Source: Paracoccus sp. JM45
GTDB taxonomy: Bacteria > Pseudomonadota > Alphaproteobacteria > Rhodobacterales > Rhodobacteraceae
Assembly (NCBI RefSeq): GCF_003590715.1
Contig: NZ_QQVY01000007.1
Coordinates: 87,803 to 151,802 of the forward strand
Direction of reading: 5' to 3'
DNA length: 64,000 bases
This document shows, piece by piece, positions 1-8,583 of this stretch (its first letter is position 1; every line of letters starts with the position of its first letter). Made by a program: the position numbers and the translations under genes. The notes beneath the pieces were generated by a model. That model was not told the origin of the DNA, made no database searches, and saw nothing but the letters and a program-made list of their open reading frames with translations.

Positions 1-33
1 CAGCAGGAATGCAGCTATGGCAAGACGGATCAT
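1..33 (-). CDS. Start of an exported protein, probably a periplasmic binding protein (partial)
   Basis: The gene runs off the left edge; only eleven codons are present, reading MIRLAIAAFLL. That is a positively charged residue followed by a hydrophobic run, as at the start of a Sec signal peptide. AAAGGA lies a few bases upstream on the minus strand and the gene follows the ATPase stop at 56-58 by 22 bases. In this context (cobalamin riboswitch, FecE-type ATPase) a BtuF-like binding protein is the natural guess, but the sequence is too short to prove it. Confidence 0.5.
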   Translation of the reverse strand, partial: MIRLAIAAFLL

Positions 34-55
34 CGGTGGTCCTTTTCGACAGGCA

Positions 56-832
56 TCACAGGTGGAAGGAAAAGCGCGGTGCATCACCGCTGCGATCAAT
101 TTTTGCTTTGACTTGAAACGCCTGCGCCAATGTATCTTCGGTCAGGGCCAGTTCGGGTGGGCCATCAGCAACGATACGGCCTTGGCCCAGCACCAGAATG
201 CGTTCGGCGAAATTCGCGGCCAGTGTCAGGTCATGCAATGTGGTGATCACTGTCAGCCCCAACCCAGGCAGCAATTCCAGCAGTTCCAGTTGGTGGCGGA
301 TATCAAGGTGGTTTGTCGGTTCGTCCAGCACGATGACACGGGGCTGTTGAACAATGGCACGGGCCACCATCACCCGCTGACGTTCACCACCTGATAAAGT
401 GTCATAGGCGCGGTCTGCCATGCCGACCAGATCCATCCGCAAGATTGCGGCTTCAATGATCTGGGCATCCCCGCCCGCGGGCGACGACAGGCCAGAAACC
501 CAGCCCGTCCGGTGCGGCAATCGGCCAAGGCTAATGATCTGACGGGCTGTTAGTGCAAAATCGGAGGGGTGTTCTTGCAAAACCGCCGCCAGATTGCGGG
601 CGATCTGGTTTGCGGTGATATTCTGTAGGTCGTGCCCCATAACACGGACAGAACCCAGCCGCGGCTTGTGGTGGCGATAGATCAGCCGCAAAAGCGAGGT
701 TTTACCAGCGCCATTCGCGCCGCAGATCGCCATAATCTGGCCTTGCGGCACGCGAAAGCTGATATCCGACAAGATATCGGGCCGACGTGCAGGCCCCCAA
801 CTGACATTCGACAATTCGACCGCATCCGGCAT
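56..832 (-). CDS. FecE/BtuD-type ABC transporter ATP-binding protein
   Basis: A 258-residue cytoplasmic ATPase of the iron-siderophore/haem/cobalamin importer class. Walker A (GANGAGKT) is at about residues 38-45, the signature LSGGE at 146-150, and Walker B ending in VLDEP near 168-172 is followed by the family-typical NHLD. The start ATG overlaps the stop of the preceding 45-codon ORF, so the two are probably translationally coupled. A cobalamin riboswitch lies upstream of both, so cobalamin or a corrinoid is the likely cargo, to be powered through a permease not seen here. Longer in-frame extensions upstream are unlikely because they run back through the riboswitch region. Confidence 0.85.
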   Translation of the reverse strand: MPDAVELSNVSWGPARRPDILSDISFRVPQGQIMAICGANGAGKTSLLRLIYRHHKPRLGSVRVMGHDLQNITANQIARNLAAVLQEHPSDFALTARQIISLGRLPHRTGWVSGLSSPAGGDAQIIEAAILRMDLVGMADRAYDTLSGGERQRVMVARAIVQQPRVIVLDEPTNHLDIRHQLELLELLPGLGLTVITTLHDLTLAANFAERILVLGQGRIVADGPPELALTEDTLAQAFQVKAKIDRSGDAPRFSFHL

Positions 833-969
833 CACGCGACGTTCTTGACGTCTTGCAGCGACACCCTTGCTTGCCCCGCGATCAGGGTCTGGCGACCGGC
901 GCTGACTACCGTAGGGTGCGATGTTGGCGGGACAAGCGTGACCGCATGTCCGGATAAAGTATAGACCAT
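832..969 (-). CDS. 45-residue ORF between cobalamin riboswitch and ATPase
   Basis: Reads MVYTLSGHAVTLVPPTSH and ends in QDVKNVA. It has a strong ribosome binding site (GGAAGGAGC) five bases before its ATG, and its stop overlaps the ATPase start, so it looks genuinely translated. It has no membrane segment, signal peptide or cysteine motif, and I do not recognise a family. It could be a small functional protein, a leader peptide that carries ribosomes from the riboswitch-controlled site to the ATPase, or a gene remnant. Confidence 0.5.
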   Translation of the reverse strand: MVYTLSGHAVTLVPPTSHPTVVSAGRQTLIAGQARVSLQDVKNVA

Positions 970-1011
970 CGAATGCTCCTTCCGGGACACCCCGCCCGGT
1001 GGTTTGTGACA

Positions 1012-1200
1012 TCGATGGCAGGTCTCCTGACTTCGCGGGTCGTGGCTTTCTCCACCTTCCCGCACCCGACGGAGTGCAGTGGTGTCGGAAAAAGCCCACC
1101 GCTTACAGTTGCGGGGGCAGTCACGGATTCGGCGCCTTTTGGCTACACCTCACCGTATTCCCTTTTCACCCGGCCGCGCGTGGCTTGGCCGGGAACCATC
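1012..1200 (-). promoter_or_regulatory. Cobalamin (adenosylcobalamin) riboswitch
   Basis: Read on the minus strand, this shows the classic elements in order: GTGAAAAGGGAA and GGTGAGG early, CCCCCGCAACTGTAAGCGG in the core (around 1099-1117), GAGAAAGCCACG, and the B12 box GTCAGGAGACCTGCC at 1017-1031. A short CCGGG/CCCGG hairpin follows just before the Shine-Dalgarno of the 45-codon ORF, a plausible expression platform acting on translation. Binding of cobalamin should lower expression of the downstream ABC importer genes. Confidence 0.93.
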
Positions 1201-1293
1201 ATTGGCGACCAATGGCAGGGGCACGGTCGCGGGTCAAGGCGGATTGGTCCTGCAGGGTGGACGCGCGGGGGGCGATCCACGGATATTTGTACC

Positions 1294-2790
1294 CTAAAGG
1301 CGGAATCGGCAAGCTTTCCGCCGTTTCCATCGGGCAATCAACGGCAGGACAACGACCGCGAGACAAAGCAATAGTAAAAGCGCTGAAATGGGACGTTGCA
1401 GGAATATTTCCCATGATCCACGGCTGATCATCAGGCTGCGACGCAGGTTCTCTTCAAGAATAGGACCAAGGATCAGGCCGAACGCCAAGGGCGTCACCGG
1501 CAGGTCCAGTTTCGCAAAGCTGAAACCTATGATGCCGAACCCGATCATCACATAGATATCGTTTAGGTTGTTGCGAATGGCGAAGGCCCCGATGACACAG
1601 AACAGCGTCACGAAGACATACATCAAGTGCGGGGGAATTCTGGTCACAAGCACTGCGATGCGGATCATGCCCAATCCAAAGACCAATGTAGCCACCAGCG
1701 CCATCAGAACTGCGACATAGATCCATGCGACGAAGGTGGGGTCCTTGGCGAACAGCAACGGGCCGGGCGTCAGGCCATGGACCATCAATGCCCCCATCAG
1801 GACGGCGGTGATGGTATCGCCGGGAACACCTAGAGAGATCAGGGGGATCAGTGATCCCCCGACGCTGGCGCTGTTTGCGGCTTCGGGGGCGACGACACCG
1901 TCGGGATGTCCGGTGCCGAAAGCCTCGGGTGTTTTTGACAGGCGGCGTTCCTGCGCATAGGCAATCGACACCGCAACCGCCGATCCGGCGGCAGGAATGG
2001 CGCCTATTAAGGTTCCGATCAGCGAACCGCGTCCGATGACTTTCCACCGGCCCAGCAAGTCACGGAGCGGAACAGAGATCTGGCCGATTTTCGGGGTATC
2101 GGCGGGTGTGCGTCCGAAGCCGACAAGGTTTTGCAGAACCTCGCCTAGACCGAAAAGTCCGATGATGACGGGGATCAGATTGAAACCCGATTGCAGCATC
2201 GGCGCACCCATGGTCAGACGCTGCGCATCGGTCAGTGAATCAAACCCGACCGCCCCCAGCACCACGCCGATCAGGCCAACGACAGTTGCAATCAAGATCG
2301 AACCGTTCGAGGCGAAGGACAGCATCACAATGCCGAACAGAGCAACCGCCGCAAACTCTGGACTGCGGAAGTTGCGTGCAAAACCTGCAAGAACCGGTGC
2401 CAATGTCACCAGAATGACCAGTCCGATCAAGCCTCCGACTGTCGAGGCTACAAGGGCATAGGTCAGCGCCTGACCGGCACGCCCCTGTCGCGTCATGGGA
2501 TATCCGTCAACTTGCGTGAATATAGATGCAGGTGTTCCCGGCAACTTCATCAGGATTGCCGATATCGACCCGCCGTAAACACTGGACATGAAAATAGAGA
2601 TCAGCAGCAGAATTGCGGCGTCAGGTTCCATACCGAAAGTGACAGGCATTAGAATTGCCAGCGCCATAGTCGAGGAAATTCCGGGAACTGCACCCAGCAC
2701 AAGGCCCAGAACCGTGCCCAATGCCACCAGCCCCAGCATCGCGGGATCGCTCAGGTATTGACCCAATACGTCGAAGAAGGCGGACATCAT
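1294..2790 (-). CDS. tctA: Tripartite tricarboxylate transporter large permease TctA
   Basis: 498 residues, the usual length for TctA, with about eleven or twelve hydrophobic segments. The family-typical glycine-rich stretch GLVLGAVPGISSTMALAI is near residues 29-46, and a second GAIPAAGSAVAV repeat lies near the middle, as expected for the inverted TctA repeat. It forms the large membrane subunit of a secondary carboxylate importer with TctB and the periplasmic TctC encoded just upstream. Two adjacent ATG codons (2790, 2787) are possible starts. The cargo cannot be read from sequence; proximity to nic genes makes a pyridine carboxylate or dicarboxylate possible. Confidence 0.93.
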   Translation of the reverse strand: MMSAFFDVLGQYLSDPAMLGLVALGTVLGLVLGAVPGISSTMALAILMPVTFGMEPDAAILLLISIFMSSVYGGSISAILMKLPGTPASIFTQVDGYPMTRQGRAGQALTYALVASTVGGLIGLVILVTLAPVLAGFARNFRSPEFAAVALFGIVMLSFASNGSILIATVVGLIGVVLGAVGFDSLTDAQRLTMGAPMLQSGFNLIPVIIGLFGLGEVLQNLVGFGRTPADTPKIGQISVPLRDLLGRWKVIGRGSLIGTLIGAIPAAGSAVAVSIAYAQERRLSKTPEAFGTGHPDGVVAPEAANSASVGGSLIPLISLGVPGDTITAVLMGALMVHGLTPGPLLFAKDPTFVAWIYVAVLMALVATLVFGLGMIRIAVLVTRIPPHLMYVFVTLFCVIGAFAIRNNLNDIYVMIGFGIIGFSFAKLDLPVTPLAFGLILGPILEENLRRSLMISRGSWEIFLQRPISALLLLLCLAVVVLPLIARWKRRKACRFRL

Positions 2791-2809
2791 AACCCAAAAA
2801 TCCTGTTTT

Positions 2810-3301
2810 TCAGGGCAACGGCAACGTTAGCAGGCGTACGAAAACCAGCTGGATGAATAAGGCAGCACCAATGCCGAAACCCGATGCCGATATGGCAATG
2901 CGCGGGATTGACGTTCCTTGGCGATACATAAGTACGGTAATCCAGATCATCGCGAAAATTGAAGTCGCAAGCGTTGTTCCCAGCGACCGCATAGCGATGG
3001 GCATCACAATCAGCGCGATGACATACGCCGCAGGTAGCCCTGTGGTTGCCATTGAAAACACAGGACAACGAAGCGACGCTTTATTCCGCCGAACTGCAAG
3101 GCCAAGCATGATCGTTCCGGTCAATCCTGTGATCGACAGGCAGATGCTGATCAGGAAAAACGGTCCGGGATCACCGGGAATAGGGGTCCCCAGCCAATTG
3201 AAACGGCTGTGACGCAGCATTGTGCCACCCGATGCTGCAACTACAAGAAAGAGTAGACCGATGATGGCATTCTTACCGCTTGATCGGGGGACAGTTGTCA
3301 T
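2810..3301 (-). CDS. tctB: Tripartite tricarboxylate transporter small permease TctB
   Basis: 163 residues with four predicted membrane helices and the GDPGPFF motif (about residues 43-49) typical of TctB. The small membrane subunit pairs with TctA. Its ATG lies four bases after the tctC stop, and the ribosome binding site (AAGAGGTG) overlaps that stop, showing coupling. The gene order tctC-tctB-tctA is the standard one. Confidence 0.9.
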   Translation of the reverse strand: MTTVPRSSGKNAIIGLLFLVVAASGGTMLRHSRFNWLGTPIPGDPGPFFLISICLSITGLTGTIMLGLAVRRNKASLRCPVFSMATTGLPAAYVIALIVMPIAMRSLGTTLATSIFAMIWITVLMYRQGTSIPRIAISASGFGIGAALFIQLVFVRLLTLPLP

Positions 3302-3304
3302 CTG

Positions 3305-4282
3305 TCACCTCTTGTTGGTTTCAGTGACAAGGCCCGCGTCAAGCAGAACGGGATAGATGACATTTTCCTGGGCGGTCAGTTCTTGTGCTGCCATATCAGG
3401 GCCGCCCTGGCGCAATGCCAGACCGTTCTTGGTCGCAGAGGTCACGAAGCCTTCACCTTGAGATGCCGTCAGCAAAGCATCGGACAGTTTCTGCCGTATC
3501 GCCGCATCCATACCCTTGGGGGCAACCACCATGATAAAATCACCGCCGACGACGTCATATCCCTGTTCTTTGAACGTCGGGGCGTCGGGCAGCTGGGGCT
3601 GGCGTTCTTCTGATGCCACACCAAGAATTGTAAGGGCACCGCCCTTTGCCTGTTCCATCACAGGCGATAAGGGCAATGTGGCTGTCTGCACCTCTCCAGT
3701 CAGCAGGGCGGTCACTGTCGCCGCGTGGCCGGCATAGGGCAGCTTTAGTGGCTCGACGCCTAAGCCGTTAGAAATCACGCTGGCAAAGACAAAAGAGTTT
3801 CCGCCCTGCGGATCGTTGCCGTTGATCAGGGACATCGGATCGCTGTGCATTGCGGTGACATATTCATCAAGCGTCGTGATACCGGTGTCGGGGGAAATTT
3901 CCAACGCGGCGGGTTCGTCCGAAATAAACAGCAGCGGGTCGAATTGATCCAGTTTTGGCGCACTGTCGTTCATATATGACTGGCTGATCGCATGAAGCCC
4001 CATGACCCCGATGGTATAGCCGTCGGGTGATGCATCAGCGACGTGCTGCATCCCGGTCGTTCCTCCGGCACCTGTCACATTGTCGATCACAACGGGTGTC
4101 CCCATTTCGGTCGAGAGTTCATGACCCAGAAGCCGTCCGACCAGATCATGCCCGCCGCCTGCAGGCCAGACGACTGTTATATGCACAGGCTCGGATGGAT
4201 AGCTGTCTTGTGCCAATGCCTGCTGGCCCAGAACCGCGCAGGCAAGGCTGACGCTCGTGGCAAGAAGATGACGTCTGTTCAT
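3305..4282 (-). CDS. tctC: Tripartite tricarboxylate transporter substrate-binding protein TctC
   Basis: 325 residues beginning MNRRHLLATSVSLACAVLGQQALAQ, a twin-arginine-like/Sec signal peptide followed by the TctC (Bug) fold: PVHITVVWPAGGGHDLVGRLL, then VVIDNVTGAGGTTGMQHVADASPDGYT. The protein binds the organic acid in the periplasm and delivers it to TctAB. I chose the inner ATG at 4282 over one four codons upstream because GAGGAG sits at the right distance from it. An 8-4-8 inverted repeat lies 25 bases upstream. Confidence 0.92.
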   Translation of the reverse strand: MNRRHLLATSVSLACAVLGQQALAQDSYPSEPVHITVVWPAGGGHDLVGRLLGHELSTEMGTPVVIDNVTGAGGTTGMQHVADASPDGYTIGVMGLHAISQSYMNDSAPKLDQFDPLLFISDEPAALEISPDTGITTLDEYVTAMHSDPMSLINGNDPQGGNSFVFASVISNGLGVEPLKLPYAGHAATVTALLTGEVQTATLPLSPVMEQAKGGALTILGVASEERQPQLPDAPTFKEQGYDVVGGDFIMVVAPKGMDAAIRQKLSDALLTASQGEGFVTSATKNGLALRQGGPDMAAQELTAQENVIYPVLLDAGLVTETNKR

Positions 4283-4306
4283 GGTGCTCCTCATAAAGTT
4301 TATGCC

Positions 4307-4326
4307 GACCTAGGAAGTCCTAGGTC
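4307..4326. promoter_or_regulatory. Perfect 8-4-8 inverted repeat upstream of tctC
   Basis: GACCTAGG and CCTAGGTC separated by AAGT. It lies 25-44 bases ahead of the tctC start in a 260-base non-coding gap between nicF and tctC. It may be an operator for the TTT operon or a stem-loop in its leader. No regulator gene for it is adjacent. The rest of the gap (4327-4542) shows no gene. Confidence 0.5.
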
Positions 4327-4542
4327 ATAGCCACGAAGGACCAATGTCGAGGTAAATGTATTGTGCGTATAGAAACGAATTTTCTTGGCGAGGTTGTATC
4401 CGGCAAGCTGCCGCGATTTTCATCACGACGATTCAGAATCGTGCAGATGGGTAACTGAGGTTTTCGCAGTGAGGGCCGACGCAAAATAGCGTGTGGCAAA
4501 CTGCCAACCTTGTTCCGGATCAGGGCGTCGTCCGGACATTTA

Positions 4543-5175
4543 CTAGGCTTGTCTATCCAGAGAGGTGATCCATGCAAGCATCTCGGTGCTATCGGTCACA
4601 TCGGCATATTTTTGCGCCATGTCGTAAAGATTGGCGTCATGTGGGGCCTTGGCGCGGTCGGCGCAGCAATCTTCGGGGACCAGAACGTTAAAGCCCGATT
4701 GCACGGCATCCACCACCGTCGCGCGCACGCACCCCGATGTGGTCGCACCGGTTACCACCACTGTGTCCACCCCCGCCGAGGCCAGCATGGAGGCAAGCGA
4801 AGACCCGAAGAAAGCCGAAGCGCCCTTTTTGGTCACGACCGGATCATCGGGCTGGATACCTGTCGCATGGTCGATCTGGACCAGCCGTGATCCTTCGACC
4901 AGCGCTGCCATGCCGGTCGCTTTCTTCAACCAAGGCAGCATTGTGACCTCGGACGGATGGAACGCAATTGTGGTATAGATCACCGGATATCCCGCCGACC
5001 GCGCGGCATCTGTCAGCCGACGGGTGGCCGTAATAGGCGCTGCCATATCGGCTGCCGTAGGATACTGTGTATCGGTAAAGCCATAGGTGAAATCGACAAC
5101 GACAATGGCGGGGCGTTGTCCACGCGGGACCGGACGGCCAAAGCCGGCCAGATCATAGACCTGATGTTGGGACAT
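4543..5175 (-). CDS. nicF: Maleamate amidohydrolase (isochorismatase-like cysteine hydrolase)
   Basis: 210 residues of the cysteine hydrolase fold. The catalytic triad is visible: Asp28 in VVVDFTYGF, Lys116/117 in VVTKKGASAFFGS, and the nucleophile Cys149 in VTGATTSGCVRAT. In nicotinate degradation NicF hydrolyses maleamate to maleate and ammonia. It is last in the leftward nicE-D-X-F set, 59 bases after nicX. On its own it could be called an N-carbamoylsarcosine-amidase-like protein; the surrounding genes make NicF the most specific reading. Confidence 0.88.
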   Translation of the reverse strand: MSQHQVYDLAGFGRPVPRGQRPAIVVVDFTYGFTDTQYPTAADMAAPITATRRLTDAARSAGYPVIYTTIAFHPSEVTMLPWLKKATGMAALVEGSRLVQIDHATGIQPDDPVVTKKGASAFFGSSLASMLASAGVDTVVVTGATTSGCVRATVVDAVQSGFNVLVPEDCCADRAKAPHDANLYDMAQKYADVTDSTEMLAWITSLDRQA

Positions 5176-5234
5176 GATAAACCTTGAAGGTGATTTGCCC
5201 TGCGATCGGGACCGCCGGGCAGGTCTGGCTAAAC

Positions 5235-6263
5235 TTAGCGGGCAAGCTGGATGTCTTTGACGACGATGTCGCCGTCGATCACGACAGCTGCATCGTCAAG
5301 GAACAGCGAACAATCGCGCATCGGAATATCCAGATGGCAGGCAGTGTCGTTCGGGCCTCCAAGCTCGTTGTTCGGACCGGTCGAGAACATGACGTTGCCG
5401 TAGAAGCTGCGCGGCTCCATACCCATGCCGCCGGGGAATTCACCGGGGACAAAGTTGTGCCATTTCGCATTGGGGTTCATGCCCCAGCCGACATGGCTCA
5501 TCCCGAAGCCCCGCTTGTCGTTGAAGCTGGCCATATAGGATTTGACGATCTGCGCCTCCAGCCCGCCGCGGATATCGGTCACCCAGCCTTTTTCGATGGT
5601 ATAGGTAATCGGTTCGCGCACCATCAGGTTTTGCGGCAACAGGATATCACCCGGGGCCACAACAATCTGACCGTCGACCCCATCGTCATCCCCGCCGGTG
5701 AACACAAAACCCGAAGGCCAGTGATCCCAACGCCCCGGCGTGTCGGTGCAGGCATATTCAGGCACGGTGGGATAGGTGTTCAGCTTATAGGTCACATCGG
5801 TCCCATGCTCCGAGGTGATACGCATCACCTTGGCGCGGTCCAGCATGTCGGCAGCCATAGTGACCTTTTCGCGCAGTTCGGGATAGGGCAGCATACGGGC
5901 TAGAAGTTCGGGCGGCTCTACCGCGGTCAGAATGCGGGTGCCTGCATCCTGAATGGCGAATTGTTCGGGGCTGAAAAGCAAGAAGATGCAGTCGATCAGC
6001 ATGTCGCAATTCTTCAACGCATCGACCGCTTCGGGCATGGCAGCAAGGCCGGTGACCCCTACCGACCATCCCGATGTCGGCAGTGGTGTGGGCAGGCGCA
6101 TGTGATACATCCTGGCGCCAAGCCGCTGGCCCGCCGCCATGAACGCATCGGCATAATCCAGACGTTCATTTCCTTGGGTCAGGACGATAAGTTTCTCGTC
6201 TTCGTGGACACCTGACATCTTCAGCTGATGCAGGCAGATTTCTGTAAAGCTGGTCTGGTCCAT
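5235..6263 (-). CDS. nicX: 2,5-dihydroxypyridine 5,6-dioxygenase
   Basis: 342 residues, close to the known NicX length. The enzyme opens the ring of 2,5-dihydroxypyridine with O2 and Fe(II) to give N-formylmaleamate. The metal ligands of the Pseudomonas enzyme (His265, His318, Asp320) have exact-spacing counterparts here: His257 (SHVGWGMNP), His310 and Asp312 (ACHLDIPMRD). It is cytoplasmic with no signal peptide. It sits between nicD and nicF, 18 bases after nicD, consistent with one transcript. Confidence 0.94.
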   Translation of the reverse strand: MDQTSFTEICLHQLKMSGVHEDEKLIVLTQGNERLDYADAFMAAGQRLGARMYHMRLPTPLPTSGWSVGVTGLAAMPEAVDALKNCDMLIDCIFLLFSPEQFAIQDAGTRILTAVEPPELLARMLPYPELREKVTMAADMLDRAKVMRITSEHGTDVTYKLNTYPTVPEYACTDTPGRWDHWPSGFVFTGGDDDGVDGQIVVAPGDILLPQNLMVREPITYTIEKGWVTDIRGGLEAQIVKSYMASFNDKRGFGMSHVGWGMNPNAKWHNFVPGEFPGGMGMEPRSFYGNVMFSTGPNNELGGPNDTACHLDIPMRDCSLFLDDAAVVIDGDIVVKDIQLAR

Positions 6264-6281
6264 CTGCGTGTTCCCCTTGGG

Positions 6282-7073
6282 TTAGGTGTTGAAATCCATA
6301 ACAGTGTCCAGAAATCCCTGAAGGTCGTCCCAAGGGATCATATGGCCGGCGTCCTTAACGGTTCTGATGTCAATATTCGGGGCAAGGGCGCAAATTTCGG
6401 CAATGTCACCGGATTGGATAACAGGCGCACCGCCCGCCACCACAAGCCGGACCGGCAGATGCAGATGCGGCAGATCAAGGTGGATGTCGTCGCTGTGGAA
6501 GCCGTCATAGGCTGTCTTGATCGCAGTATACTGGCAGCTGTGCAGCCATTCGGCCCGCAACGCGACCTGTTCGTCGGTCCATGTCGGGCAAAAGGCCCGC
6601 ATTTCTTCAGCCGTGCAGCCGCGCTGTGCCATACGGATTGAATCCCCATACCAAGCCCAGGGCGAGGGGTAGGGACGGCGGCCCGGCCCGCTGACGGGCG
6701 GATCGACCAGCACCAGACCGCCGAATGCCGCAGGCGATTTGCGCGCTGCGCGGATGGCTGTGCGGGCCCCCATGGAATGGCCAAGCAGAATGGGTGTGGT
6801 CAACCCGCACGCCTTGACCAAGGCCACGGCGTCGTCGGCCATGGCATCCAGTGAATAATCAAGATCACCCCCTTCGCTAAGGCCTCGCCCGCGGACGTCA
6901 AGAACATGGACGTCAAAGCCCTCGACCAGTCGCGCGGCGACAAAGCCCCATGTCACCGCCGGTGAGGTGATGCCCGGGATCAGAAGCATCTGCTGACCCG
7001 TGCCCGCATAATGGATCAGGTGGTGGCGGATGCCATTGGCGCGGACGTGATAGCCTTGCGGTGCCATACCCAT
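6282..7073 (-). CDS. nicD: N-formylmaleamate deformylase (alpha/beta hydrolase)
   Basis: 263 residues of the alpha/beta hydrolase fold. Ser100 in the nucleophile elbow GHSMG, Asp124 in VLVDPP and His244 in DAGHMIPW form the catalytic triad, each one position off the Ser101/Asp125/His245 described for Pseudomonas putida NicD. It removes formate from N-formylmaleamate, giving maleamate for NicF. Its ATG overlaps the nicE stop (TGATG), so it is translationally coupled to nicE. Confidence 0.93.
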   Translation of the reverse strand: MGMAPQGYHVRANGIRHHLIHYAGTGQQMLLIPGITSPAVTWGFVAARLVEGFDVHVLDVRGRGLSEGGDLDYSLDAMADDAVALVKACGLTTPILLGHSMGARTAIRAARKSPAAFGGLVLVDPPVSGPGRRPYPSPWAWYGDSIRMAQRGCTAEEMRAFCPTWTDEQVALRAEWLHSCQYTAIKTAYDGFHSDDIHLDLPHLHLPVRLVVAGGAPVIQSGDIAEICALAPNIDIRTVKDAGHMIPWDDLQGFLDTVMDFNT

Positions 7074-7822
7074 CAGTAAGCCCCCGACAAAAGCGTGCCG
7101 CCGCCCGGAACGCGGGTCGGTAGATTAAGGGCGTGCAGCATGGCCCATGTGGTGGCGACAGCTGCCGTGACGACGGGCTTGCCTGTCTGTGCCTCGACAA
7201 TGGAAACGGCGGCCAGCGATGGCATTTGGACACAGGCCGATAGGACAATCGCATCGACGTCATCGGTGTTCATGCCCGCGACAATTTGCGGAAGGTTCAT
7301 CGGGTCATGCGCGGCCACGGCCAGATTGTCCGAAATTTCAAGCGCAACGTAATCCGCGACCTCTATCCCCTCGTTCCGGATATAATCGACAACCATTTCG
7401 GTTAGCGGCTTCATATAAGGGGTCACAACTGCCACGCTTAGCGCACCGATCGCGCGGATGCCGTCCGCAAGCGCACCCGCCGATGTAATAACCGGTGCGG
7501 GTGCATCATTTCCTGCAGTCACCGCACGCAGCCGTTCCGCCGATGCGTGATGATAGCCGTATCCCATCGACATGATCGCGACCAGACAGGCGTAACCCAT
7601 CACATCCACACGCGCATCCGACAGTTCCAGCGCGCAACGATCGCTGTCGCCATCCATAGCGGCCAGTTCCGATCTTGTGACATGCTTCATGCGCATGCGG
7701 GACGAATGGAAGGTGAAACGCTCGGGCGACACCAGTTCCCGCGCGCGAAGCAGGGCAGGTATCTCTGTCTCCATCGTCACGTTAGAACTGGGTACAATCT
7801 GACCTATCCGGATATTCGCCAT
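7073..7822 (-). CDS. nicE: Maleate cis-trans isomerase (Asp/Glu racemase superfamily)
   Basis: 249 residues. It converts maleate to fumarate, the last step of nicotinate degradation. The two catalytic cysteines of NicE are present as Cys79 (MGYACLVAIMSMG) and Cys197 (VLSACVQMPSL), 118 residues apart as in the Pseudomonas enzyme. It is the first gene of the leftward nicE-D-X-F operon; the 171-base upstream gap carries an AT-rich palindrome and a motif shared with the other nic promoters. Confidence 0.93.
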   Translation of the reverse strand: MANIRIGQIVPSSNVTMETEIPALLRARELVSPERFTFHSSRMRMKHVTRSELAAMDGDSDRCALELSDARVDVMGYACLVAIMSMGYGYHHASAERLRAVTAGNDAPAPVITSAGALADGIRAIGALSVAVVTPYMKPLTEMVVDYIRNEGIEVADYVALEISDNLAVAAHDPMNLPQIVAGMNTDDVDAIVLSACVQMPSLAAVSIVEAQTGKPVVTAAVATTWAMLHALNLPTRVPGGGTLLSGAY

Positions 7823-7884
7823 GGGCCTGCCTTTCGTAATGTTAGGCCAAGCTTAAATTGGGCGACCGAATAATATCAACAATA

Positions 7885-7904
7885 ATTATATGTATACATG
7901 CAAA
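7885..7904 (-). promoter_or_regulatory. Candidate nic operator upstream of nicE
   Basis: On the minus strand this reads TTTGCATGTATACATATAAT and contains the palindrome ATGTATACAT (7890-7899). It matches the 20-base stretches found before nicA (9149-9168) and nicC (13173-13192) best at the ends (TTTG...TAAT). It lies 63 bases before the nicE start, in an otherwise non-coding AT-rich gap, a sensible place for NicR control. The similarity was found by eye. Confidence 0.35.
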
Positions 7905-7993
7905 ATAAAGCGGCCTAAAATTTGGTGAACAAGAATTAGGCGGATGGCTTAACAGGCGGGCTCGGAAAGGCCTGCTGACAGGAATGCCGTCAG

Positions 7994-8581
7994 TTAGGAC
8001 AGCACGTCGTCCGCCTTGCCGCCAAGATCATCCAGTCGCGCAAGGTCATTTAGAACAAAAAGATAGCTGCCGACAAGAAAGCCCATGCGGCGGGCAATGA
8101 CATTGCGGGGAAAGGGAATGACGCGTGCCAGGGCATCTATGTATGCGACAAGCGGGGCGTCATAGATTTCACGCCGCAAATCCAGCAGGTGGGGTTGGGC
8201 CGCAGCATGGACTGCCGCCTGAAGCGGAAGAAATGCCGCAGCATTCCCGCCTGCCAGCTTCATGTCCCGTTGTGGCTTAAGATAGGCCGTGACAATGGCC
8301 TCGACGGTCGCATCGTGCGGCAGTTATGCCTAAAGTGCAATGCGGCGCTGCGCCGGAAGCGTGCCCCTTCGGCGGAACACGGTATCGAACAGATCCTGTT
8401 TGAAGCCGAAGTAATCGCGCAGCAAGGCTTGGCTGACCCCTGCCTTGGACGCAATTTTGCGCAATCCGGTTTCGTCAACGCCCTTGTGTGCAAAGGCCAG
8501 CTTGGCCGTGTCCAGAATGGCTTGGTGCAAATCGACGTCCTGCGTGGGGCGGCCACGGCCTCGGGCAGGGGAGCGCGCCAT
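7994..8581 (-). pseudogene. TetR-family regulator interrupted by two in-frame stops
   Basis: The first 83 codons encode a normal TetR DNA-binding domain (TGLRKIASKAGVSQALLRDYFGFKQDLFD). TAG (8332-8330) and TAA (8326-8324) then follow within three codons. The same frame continues open for more than 100 codons through a plausible ligand domain (DATVEAIVTAYLKPQRDMK... to KADDVLS). It starts two bases after the nicR stop, so it is co-transcribed with it. Compensating small insertions/deletions, a real loss of function, or a base-calling error could explain the stops. If translated as is, only the DNA-binding domain would be made. Confidence 0.75.
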
Positions 8582-8583
8582 AT

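Noticed and set aside
4320..4577. 85-codon minus-strand frame between nicF and tctC
   Set aside because: Overlaps the nicF start of its own strand in another frame and has no features; the region is better read as a promoter gap.
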